Shown piece by piece: positions 55,091-64,000 of a DNA stretch of 64,000 nucleotides. The DNA lies in the NCBI GenBank assembly GCA_002794785.1, contig NBBA01000001.1:3968001-4032000 (forward strand), read 5' to 3'. The notes under the pieces were generated by a model, which did no database searches, was not told the DNA's origin, and saw only the letters and a program-made list of their open reading frames with translations. The stretch comes from Coniferiporia sulphurascens. Taxonomy: Eukaryota > Basidiomycota > Agaricomycetes > Hymenochaetales > Hymenochaetaceae. How positions within the stretch are numbered: position 1 is the first letter of the stretch; the number at the start of each line of letters is the position of its first letter. The translations under genes were made by a program, and so were the position numbers.

Positions 55091-56930
55091 ATGAGCGTTG
55101 CCCAGCCGTATGTAGCGGCCGGCGACCACATCCAGGCTAACGGCGGCGGCCAGTACAGTTCTGACGGTCCTCTCTTCGACTTTTACCCTCCCCGCCAGTC
55201 TCAGCACGACCCTCGCCAATCCGCCGCCCTCGCCAATTCACCCCGATTGCCGCCTGACAGTCTCGGCTCCCGCGACCGCCACATATCCCAGTACGACTCT
55301 GTCGGCTCCCACCGCACTGCTTATGGGAACGGAGGAGGTCCGCCACAAAATGCTACTGGTTTCTCCGACGGCCCCCAGCAATACGAGCCCCAGCCTGTGA
55401 TGGCTCGCCAATCCCGTCCCCCGCCCCGGCACACCTCCTATTCTGACGATGAGCAGGGCTCCCCGTCTCCTGCAGCCGATGACGACGACTTCTTTTCGCA
55501 GAACCAGCACAGCTACGAGCAGCAGTACGCCGCACAGTCTGTCGACACGCGCTCACAGCGTGGGTCCCCACCCCCGCCGCAGCCGCTTCTCGATCACTCT
55601 CACCTCCGTCCGGGAAACCAAGCCTCCCTCCTCAGCCATGAACAGACACTCGAACTCTATCGAACCAACGCGAAGAAGACTCAGGACCCTGAGGTCCAGT
55701 TCGAGTTCGCCGTCTTCATGGTCGATGCCTCGAAGTCGATGCCAATCCCTATAGAGACACCCAGTAATGTTATCGAGGTCGAAAAAGCCGTCGAAAAGCG
55801 CGACGACCTCATCCGGGAAGCAATCTCGCTGTTGAAAAGACTGGCAGACCGTGGACATGGTGCCTCACAATATTTTCTCGCTGACTGCTACGCCAACGGC
55901 ATAGGCACGACCAAGGGCAAGCAAGACTTTGACCGCGCATATCCATTATTCGTACTCGCCGCAAAACACGGGCATCCTGATGCTTCCTATCGAGCTGGTA
56001 CTTGCTGCGAAAATGGTTGGGGGTGTCGACGTGAATCTGCGAAGGCTGTTCAATTTTTCCGGAAAGCAGCAGCATCGCTGCATCCTGGCGCAATGTACCG
56101 CCTGGGTATTGCTGAATTGAACGGCGAACTAGGTCTCTCAAAACGGCCGAGGGAAGGAGTAAAATGGCTCAAACGCTCCGCTGAGCATGCAACAGCGGAA
56201 TTCCCCCACGCACTTCATGAACTCGCTCTACTACACGAGCGTGGTATTGATAATGTCGTGTTCGTTGATTACGAGTACGCTGCCGAGTTATTGGCGCAGG
56301 CCGCCGAGCTCGGCTACGCACCGAGTGCGTACCGATTAGGGGAATGCTATGAGTATGGGAAGATGGGTTGTCCACAAGACCCTGCGCTCTCGATACATTA
56401 CTATGTGAGAATGACTATTTTACGCTCCCGTCCATTCGCTCACGTTATCCTTAGAACATTGCCGCACAACAAAATCACCGAGATGCATGTTTCGCGTTGA
56501 CGGCGTGGTACCTCGTGGGTTCACCCGGCGTGTTGCCCCAATCCGATACAGAAGCGTTTCTCTGGGCGCTGAAGGCTGCGGAGGCTGGGCTAACAAAAGC
56601 GATGTATGCTGCGGGTTACTTCCTCGAGGTCGGCATCGGAACACCACCGAACATGGAGGAGTGCGTCATTTCTCCGCCTTTATTACTCACCAGATCGTCT
56701 ATTTTCAGCGTGGCTTACACGTTCGTCCTGACAGATCGCTGAATTGGTACAAGAAGGCAGCGGACCTTGGTGATAAGCGCGCATTACAACGGCTGAAAGC
56801 GCCGCGGGGCGGGCCCATCCAACAGCCGGGCGGCCATGGTGCGGTATTACGACGGGATAATGGGGGCGCCTCCGGCCCTCCGGGAAGCACAATGAAGTTC
56901 GGAAAGGACAAGGACTGCATTATCATGTAG
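55091..56930 (+). CDS. SKT5: Skt5/Chs4-type chitin synthase regulator (Sel1 repeats, CaaX)
   Basis: Yeast Skt5/Chs4 activates and localises chitin synthase III at the plasma membrane. Exons 55091-56404, 56455-56660 and 56735-56930 give 571 aa. Residues 1-170 are Pro/Gln/Ser-rich and disordered. Sel1 repeats run from about residue 235 to 540, for example GHGASQYFLADCYANGIGTT, GHPDASYRAGTCCENGWGC, GYAPSAYRLGECYEYGKMGC and SLNWYKKAADLGDKRAL. The C-terminus KDKDCIIM is a CaaX box (Cys 568), as in yeast Skt5, so prenylation and membrane anchoring are expected. Intron 2 (74 nt) was placed so that MEE joins SLNWYKKAADLG in frame. It is divergent from the Pin1 gene. Confidence 0.92.
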
Positions 56931-57349
56931 ACAGTTGGTCCGAAAGGCCACTGTGCACTCCTTTGGACATTCCCACTGAACACAATTTGCTTAATCCAGT
57001 GCATACTCCTCCAGCCCTGTTTTAGTCCCTCCTTTTCATCCTGAACTTGCCTAGTTTTACGCCGCCCCTTGCTAGACCGACGCTCACTGAAATCCTTCCC
57101 TTCTTCCCCTCTTCCCCTGGAGTGCAGCATAGCTCAGTCGCGAGCTGACAACACAGAGTCGCATTATATCACAGTACGGCTATCGTATAGTTTCCTACAT
57201 TAGTTATCCCATGGACCCGGACTCGGACAGATCGTAAATTGCATCCTTGTATTTCTTTGCCGGCCCCTTCCTTTAAGCCTGTCCTGACCCCTTTGCTATT
57301 ATACGAGCCTATGTCTGAGATATGAGGTGATTCATGCTAATAACATTTA
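56931..57349. other. 3' region of the Skt5-like gene
   Basis: AT-richer, T-rich DNA without open frames of interest. It holds the 3' end of the Skt5-like gene. Confidence 0.4.
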
Positions 57350-57710
57350 TCAGTTTTCTCCCCGGACGAATTTCGTTTGTATGCCCCTTAGTTGCGTAGA
57401 CGAATGTAATTGCACGTGATACTTACGCGACAGCGCCTCTCGGACCTTCATGATCGCGGGGTATGCGGTCACGCGTAGCGGTCGGGGCCAGCATGGCTCC
57501 CAGTCCTCTCCGAGGTCTTTCACAGAAACCACATCATGCTCTCGTCCAGCTCTCGTGCATCGACAGTGCGCCCCCTGGGCTCGTATGTAGCAAATGCTAA
57601 ATTCAAGAATATGCATATGCCGTTGCGCGCCGGCGCGCGGGGCGTGGCGACTATCACGGACCAGGCCCGGAGGGGCGCGTCGTCCTCGATGACGTGCATA
57701 TCCTCGCGCC
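57350..57710 (-). other. possible minus-strand coding remnant
   Basis: Two minus-strand frames look gene-like by composition: HVIEDDAPLRAWSVIVATPR at 57690-57540, and VVSVKDLGEDWEPCWPRPLR then VTAYPAIMKVREALS at about 57540-57425, ending at a GTAAGT. They are not joinable by a normal intron, so this may be a frameshifted fragment. I do not recognise the family. Confidence 0.3.
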
Positions 57711-57730
57711 GGGGATTTCAACCCGTAAAT

Positions 57731-60554
57731 ATGAGAGGGTCGAGGGGACTTGCATTCGGTGAGTTGAACATACTTCTCTGTGGTTACGCAGAGTCCCGAC
57801 TCTACTACTCTCTCCAGCGGCGTCACAGATTCCTAGCAAAGAACGGAGGCCCCTCTTCGACAAGATTCTTATAGCTAACAGGTATGATAGCTCAATTCTG
57901 TGACGCCTTTGCTCTTCCCTTAAACGCTCTTCCGTCTGAATTCAGGGGAGAGATAGCATGTAGAGTCATTCGGACGGCAAAGCGCTTAGGTATCAAGACC
58001 GTCGCGGTTTACAGTGAAGTGGACAGCGAATCGTTACACGTGAAGCTGGTGGGTATCCCTCTCACTCGTACTCGCAGCAGATTAGTGACTTTGTAAACGT
58101 CGTACTTCCAGGCGGATGAGGCGTATTGCATTGGTCCCGCGCCATCCTCTGAGAGCTATGTGAATCGTCCGCATGTCTTCGCATCTTTATTGCATTTATT
58201 AAACTGGCCCATAGCTGCGTATGGACAAGATAATACAAGTCGCACAGAGGAGCGGAGCTCAGGTGTGTAGTCTCATATGACACCTCGAGAAATGCTTACA
58301 GTGCAGATAGGCCATTCATCCAGGGTACGACTGAGTGGAATGTAAAAGCGTAGAGACAATTAACAGACATGCTTAGATACGGATTTCTGAGCGAGAACGC
58401 TATTTTCGCTCGCCGCTTGGCTGACGAAGGTATTGTCTTTATCGGTCCGTCACCATCCTCAATCGAAAGCATGGGCTCAAAGAGGTATTGCGGCCTTTTC
58501 ATTTGCCAGAGTAATTTCTGATAGAATTTAAAGCGAGTCGAAGGATATCATGACCGCCGCTGGTGTGCCATGCGTTCCGGGATACCATGGAGCTGACCAG
58601 TCTCCGGAGCGGCTTCTACGTGAAGCTGAACGAATTGGCTTCCCCGTGCTCATTAAGGCCGTAATGGGCGGTGGCGGAAAGGGTATGCGCATTGTCCATG
58701 CTTCCACAGAATTTCCGGACGCGCTCGAGTCTGCGTGCCGTGAGGCGCGCAAGAGCTTCGGTGACGAGCGGGTGCTTGTCGAAAAATACATTGTGCGCCC
58801 ACGCCATATTGAGGTGCAAGTGTTTGGAGACAGCTTTGGAGATTGCGTGAGCTTGTGGGAGCGCGACTGCTCTGTGCAACGACGTCATCAAAAGATCATC
58901 GAAGAGGTGAGCAGCACCGTAAATAATATGGTGGATGCTTTACTGAATTCGGTTCATAGGCACCTGCGCCGGGGCTATCCGAAGAATTACGTGCAGACCT
59001 CTGTCAGAAAGCTGTCGCCGCTGCTAAAGCAGTAAACTATCTTGGAGCTGGTACTGTCGAGTTTATTCTGGACAACGATACCGAGGAGTTTTACTTTATG
59101 GAAATGTGCGCGCTAAAACCATCCCCTTCTTCTACTTTAATTTTAATTTTCAACTCAGGAACACGAGATTGCAAGTCGAAGTAAGCTCGTCCCGTTCTTT
59201 CTTCTAAATTAACAATCGAAACTCACCCTCCAAAGCATCCTGTCACGGAAATGATAACAGGCCAAGATCTCGTTGAATGGCAACTCGAGGTGGTTCATTT
59301 ATTGCATGGGGTTTGAACATGGGCACAATCTAAATATATTTAAACAGGTAGCCGCCGGAAACTCGCTCCCCCTCAGTCAGTCACACGTCCCTCGCATTGG
59401 ACACGCCTTTGAAGCACGAATATACGCCGAGAACCCACGGAACAACTTCCTTCCTGACGTCGGACCCCTCTTGCATCTTTCAACCCCTACGCCATCTTCG
59501 TCAGTCCGTTTGGAAGAAGGCTTCCTTCAAGGCTCGAATATAGAAGTATTTTATGACCCGTTGATTTCGAAACTGGTCGCCCATGGCAGAGATAGAACTG
59601 AAGCATTACGCGTCTTACGGAAGGCTTTAGAAGAGTATCAGGTCGTTGGTGTCTCTACGAACATTGAGTTCTTGAGGACGCTGGCTGGCAATGAACACTT
59701 TATTGATGGCGAAGTGGAGACTGGGTTCATCCAGGTAGTTCATCTGAGCTCAGGTTGTATTCCGAGTTGCGCTAACAACGTTATCCACAAACCAGAAACA
59801 TCATGACAAACTTTTCCCCCCAATATGCGAGCCCGAACCGGAAGTGCTCGCTCAGGCCGCTCTGTTTATTATTTTGCGAGATATGCCATTAGACTCACCC
59901 GGATCATCACCGTGGCTCTCACTGGGACCGCGTCGCTTTGGAGGTGACACTTTCGAACGTTTCATTACATTGCAGCATGATGCTTCCCCTGAGGGTGAAC
60001 CGCCTATAACCGTGAATGTTAAATTCCTCGAAAAGGACTTGTACGACATCACCGTCAACACATCCTCTTCTCATACAGAGTTTGCATCCGTCTCGGCCAC
60101 GCTTTCTTCCCGCACCTCCATCTTGTCTACACTTTCTAGCCAGCAGCTGCGTACCACCATCGTTGCACAGCCCCCCGCCCCTACAACACCTGCAACTGCG
60201 CACACGGGCGAACGGCTGCACATCTTCCACGGCGCGCAGCGGAGCACGCTGCGCATTCCTCCGCCCTGTTGGCTACAGGCGCTTGGTGAGGGGGTGCTTG
60301 CCGCTGCGACAGGCGGTGGTAGCGTGCGTGCGCCGATGCCGAGTCTCGTCGTGGACGTGCGCGTGAGCGTGGGCGATACGGTCACGGCTGGCCAGGCGCT
60401 CGTTGTGATTGAAAGCATGAAGACTGAGACGGTACTCCGCGCGAGCGCGGCCGGTATCGTCCGTGGCGTGGCATGTGCGAAGGGGGAGATGATTGAAGAG
60501 GGGAGGGAGCTCGTGAATATCGAGCTTGATACAGGAGCCTCCGCATCGGAATGA
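57731..60554 (+). CDS. mccA: 3-methylcrotonyl-CoA carboxylase, biotin-carrying alpha subunit
   Basis: A mitochondrial biotin enzyme of leucine breakdown. Proposed exons: 57731-57758, 57794-57881, 57946-58048, 58112-58159, 58215-58262, 58311-58324, 58377-58484, 58534-58906, 58960-59105, 59159-59180, 59236-59289, 59348-59734 and 59796-60554, giving 725 aa. Biotin carboxylase: [52 protein letters not shown], the ATP-grasp loop [37 protein letters not shown] and [10 protein letters not shown]. The C-terminal biotinyl domain has [18 protein letters not shown] and the biotin site ESMKTE, the form typical of MCC rather than acetyl-CoA carboxylase. The 14-nt exon at 58311-58324 supplies the HPG of HPGYGF. 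The first exon is uncertain: it requires a 35-nt intron, but it gives an Arg-rich start (MRGSRGLAF) and no other upstream ATG keeps frame. Confidence 0.92.
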
Positions 60555-61518
60555 AATATTATTAATACAATGCGGTCTTTCAGCCTTCAGGCCTGCTACG
60601 TCACCAATTTTCCTTAATCTCTGCAATCATTTCACGTGTACAATCTATAGCTCTCGGAGAATGTATACCAATGCCGTGCTACCACAAGTATTTTTTTGAT
60701 GCTTTATTACCGACAACAGTCGCACCACCAACTGATGATACTTGATCTGCCGCATCCCGAGAGTCCGAGCCGCTTGTCATACCGGAGTTTATGGAAATAT
60801 GATCGCGAGAACGGCCGGGAACCGGCTGAAGTTGAGCGATAAGTTACTGACATAAGTACTGTATGATGCAGAGGCCCGTTCACCCGAAGAACCCTCTTAA
60901 GAACAAGAAGTTTGCGATTTCTTTCTGACGAGCTCCCCCGTTCTCCTCGCAAATCGATCAGCCTGGTGATTCTGATCAAGTGACATGTACGCATTAGCAC
61001 ATTTCGAGAAAAAAGTGTGCTCCCATTCTTTAAATATTCTGATAGTAGCACGGCGACAAGGCCGCTTGTTTTAGACTCGAAAAAGTGGGAACGGAGGTGG
61101 TATACTTGTGTAATTAATTATTTCTGCCTTTCATATTATTATCCAGAGGTAACCCTAGTCTACGTATATATACAGAAACTCGAACAAGCTCGACCCGGTA
61201 AAAGGTGACGCGCTCATAAGAAATAAACAAAAACAGATCTACTGCAGTCAAATATGGAATTTGAGTAGTATGTTTTACGTATAGAGATCACCAAGAATAC
61301 CAATGAAGAGGGAGGAGGGGGGCAGAGGGAACTACACATTTGTGTCGTTATGTATCTAGCGTACATACATTGGTCCTTTCGCGAGAGAGTAAAGATGATT
61401 AGTCCTATAAACACTGAGCTCAATCTTCAGATTCTTCTTCTCCTCTTCTTCTTTCCTCCACTCGTTTCGCGTTTAAGTCGTGTTTTCTGTGTTCCGATCG
61501 TGACCTCAAAGCTGACAC
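60555..61518. other. intergenic between convergent genes
   Basis: Nearly 1 kb between the 3' ends of mccA (+) and the epimerase gene (-). Frames here are short and without domain features; no RNA gene was recognised. Confidence 0.4.
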
Positions 61519-63190
61519 TCAAACGGAGGCAGGATCGCTCACTTGGCCATTGACGCTGCTTGTGGCTGACTCGGGTTCTTGAGGCTTCGCAGCGGGAGCT
61601 GGGAGGTCTCCGCTGATGAATGGGCCGTCAAAACCTTGAGGGTTACGTGTCTGCCAGTTCCAAAGGTCATTGCACATCTTGTCAAGACCCTGTGGCGCCT
61701 TGAAACCGAGCTCCTTTTCCGCGAGCGTCGGGTCCGCGATGAGGTACGGCACGTCCCCTTTCCTAATTGATTCCGTAATATTTCGTCAATAATGAAAGAA
61801 TTCAAGCGGAATAAATTACATACCGTCGTCCAATAATCTCGTACTTATAGTCGAACCCGGTTGCCTTGCGCATTGCCTCCAATATGTCGAGTACGCTCAG
61901 ACCGTTACCCTTTCCAAGGTTGTATGCCTTGAAGTACCCTTCGCTGGGGTTCCAGCTGGCAAAGCTTGACCCAGGCGCAAGTGCATCCAGCGCAAGAAGA
62001 TGGCCCGCAGCAAGGTCGACCACGTGCAAATAATCGCGTACACATGTTCCATCGCTAGAATTAATTGTATGAAGCATTTGAATTGGAGGGAACCATTTTT
62101 TTAAGATTGCGAGCACTGACTGCGTAGGGTAATCATTTCCGAAGACTTTGAGCGTGCTTTCTTTGACACGCCCAGAGGCCATGTGCGCAAGGAGAGGAAG
62201 AAGGTTTCCCGGGCGACCTTTGGGCTCCTCCCCGAAGAAACCGGATGAATGCGCACCGGCAGGGCTAAAATAATTTTAAGTAAGGTTATAGGCTAACAAA
62301 TTGCCGAATGCAAAATCGTGGGCGTACTTGAAGTACCGCAGTGAGATCGCCCGCCACCGGTCCGGATTGGCTAATTATACCGCTTATTAGAATTTAGTAA
62401 AGAACAATTGGTAAACGTACTTGCCTGCACAAAGATCTTCAAGGATAGTTTCACACATAACCTTCGTTTTCCCGTACGGACTATCTGCTTTCAAACGTGT
62501 CGTCTCGGGGATGGGAATTTCTGGCGGAGTGCCGTATACAGTCGCGGATGAAGAATAGACCATACGCGTGCAGTCGTATTCGTCCATTATTTGGAGAAGC
62601 GCGACTGTAGCGCCAACATTATTGGCGTAATAAGTTAATGGAACCACCGTTGATTCGCCTACGGCTTTGTAAGCCTGTGAGAGAGATGGGTTAGGTGAGC
62701 GAGATGGTCCATGACCTCTGAATTCGGCAAGCCGGACGCACGGCTACATGGATGACACCCCAGATTTCACCTTTCCCGTAGCGCTCAAAGACCTGTTTGA
62801 TCTCCTCAGGCTTTGTAAGATCGCACGTGTATACGTCTATGACGGTGCTGTCCTTGTCCTGTTCGGACGCATCTTTGGGAAGACTTTCGCGCGCAAGCTG
62901 GGAGACGCGCTCAAGCGAGGCCGGGTACGCGTTGTGGTACTTGTCAAGCGAGATGACCTTGAACCTCCGCGTCTCGATGAGGTTGTAGACGATATGCGAG
63001 CCTGAGACGCGCGGCGGCGGTGGAAAAGCGGGCCATCAAACACTGATCGGCGATGAATGAAGAATACTCACCGATGTAGCCCGCCCCGCCGGTAACAATG
63101 ACCCGCTGCGTCGTGAACAGTCAATAAACAAGATGGAGAGAGAGGAAGGGAAGTACGATGTACTTTAAGAGGTTCGGAAGAAGTGGACAT
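61519..63190 (-). CDS. galE: UDP-glucose 4-epimerase
   Basis: Interconverts UDP-glucose and UDP-galactose (Leloir pathway) with bound NAD. Exons on the minus strand: 63190-63164, 63105-63072, 63001-62742, 62674-62425, 62370-62328, 62264-62121, 62054-61824 and 61762-61519, giving 410 aa. The NAD-binding [14 protein letters not shown] lies at residues 10-23, then [24 protein letters not shown] and the catalytic YGKTK (Tyr 174, Lys 178), followed by [32 protein letters not shown] and [20 protein letters not shown]. The first exon codes nine residues before the Rossmann motif. The intron at 62424-62371 needs a GC donor (AG then GCAAGT) to give [18 protein letters not shown]. The protein lacks the C-terminal mutarotase domain found in yeast Gal10. 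Confidence 0.95.
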
Positions 63191-63779
63191 GGGTGGTGTT
63201 TATCGAGGATTGGATGAGTGTATGCGTACCGGATTGCGAGACCGTTTAACGGAGCTGGTCGCGTCGGCTTAAATGGAAAGCTAAGCAGTCCCGATATAGG
63301 AACTTTAAGGTTACGGCTTCGGTCCGAAGTAACCACGGCCCGCCATATTGCGCCCAAACCTCCGCCTCCTCGTGCTCTCAACTGCTTCTTACCCCAAGGT
63401 TAGCTCCCTTTCTGGTTATCCGTAGACACGCCTCGGGGGAAAACTCGACGGCCATACCCTACCGTCCCGGAACACGGCTGTTCTAAAATTCAATCAAAGC
63501 TGTTCTGGTCACTCAATCCGTGTCAACCCGGAAAACAATATTCATTTCACTCAAACACACGGCCCCCAACAAGTACACACCAGAGCATGCACGATGGCGC
63601 GGCAATTCAAGAACATAAATATTCCCTTAACTACTGTTTTTTCCTTCATATTTTTCTGTCCCGCATATTTCAGATCATCAACAGTCACTACCTCAATTCG
63701 GGGTCAGCCAGATAGAGAAAGAGATGTAGGGAAAAACTAACAGTCTTTTCTTCATTTGGCTAACGATTGTCCATCAGAG
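63191..63779. other. upstream region of the epimerase gene
   Basis: Holds the galE promoter (towards lower coordinates) and the 3' end of the next minus-strand gene. Polypyrimidine stretches are present but no specific element was recognised. Confidence 0.4.
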
Positions 63780-64000
63780 TTAAGCCCGATCCCTAGAGTC
63801 CCCGCGCCCGCGTGAGCCGGAGTCTCCATGGCGCCTTTTGGTCAGCCGGTCACGGCTGTCGCCCCGGCCCCGAGAGCCCGAGTCCCCATGGCGGCGCTTC
63901 GCCAGTCGGTCGTGGCTGTCCCCGCGACCTTGAGAGTCACCGTGACGGCGTCGAGCCAGACGACCGCGACTGTCACCTCTGCCGCGACCTTGAGAGTCCC
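63780..64000 (-). CDS. Arg/Gly-rich protein, C-terminal part (runs off the window)
   Basis: The minus-strand frame that ends at TAA 63780-63782 is open to the window edge. It encodes repeats of about 20 residues with the pattern R-L-x-x-R-R-H-G-D-S-x-x-R-G-R-G-D-S, at least three full copies. Such RGG/RS-rich tails bind RNA and are found in splicing factors and helicases, among others. The upstream domains are outside the window, so the identity is open. A frame artefact is unlikely because the repeats are regular in this frame and end cleanly in DSRDRA. Confidence 0.6.
   Translation of the reverse strand, partial: DSQGRGRGDSRGRLARRRHGDSQGRGDSHDRLAKRRHGDSGSRGRGDSRDRLTKRRHGDSGSRGRGDSRDRA

Overview
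The window is nuclear DNA of a filamentous basidiomycete, most likely an Agaricomycete. The signs are genes dense with 45-75 nt introns, a CaaX mating-pheromone-type precursor, a FunK1-type kinase relic, Plavaka-type transposase and DUF6532-type genes, and a Tad-like LINE. Assignments come from reading translations and splice sites by eye; no database search was possible.

Left host segment (1-16.8 kb): an F-box gene (+), mitochondrial ribosomal protein uS15m (-), a 649-bp TA-flanked MITE, a 40-codon pheromone-like precursor (+), a USP-family deubiquitinase (-) and a membrane-anchored MOSC protein (-).

Nested transposon block (about 17-49.9 kb): one minus-strand LINE runs from about 47.3 kb (ORF1 end) to 17.7 kb (RNase H end). 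Its ORF2 is split between the endonuclease and the linker before RT by a single insertion, 21306-45061 (23,756 bp), bounded by TATATAG-rich ends; removing it restores the ORF2 frame. The insert holds a decayed Plavaka-type transposase and companion gene, a DUF6532-type gene, an intact-looking 5.46-kb Copia element, SET-domain and amidase fragments, an HMG-box gene, an NDUFS4 pseudogene and a secreted-protein gene. Seven solo LTRs of one TGTTA...TAACA family and three solo LTRs of the Copia family are scattered through and beside it, mostly with perfect 5-bp target duplications. Nearly every premature stop in the block is explained by C-to-T change (mostly CGA to TGA), and all eight differences between the two Copia LTRs lie at CpG sites, which points to methylation-linked decay.

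Right host segment (50-64 kb): a FunK1 kinase pseudogene broken by a solo LTR, a Pin1/Ess1 prolyl isomerase (-), a Skt5/Chs4-type Sel1-repeat protein with a CaaX end (+), 3-methylcrotonyl-CoA carboxylase alpha (+), UDP-glucose 4-epimerase (-), and the C-terminus of an Arg/Gly-rich protein running off the edge (-).

The host genes are unrelated housekeeping and signalling genes with no operon logic. The most unusual object is the 23.8-kb cargo-bearing insertion inside the LINE.
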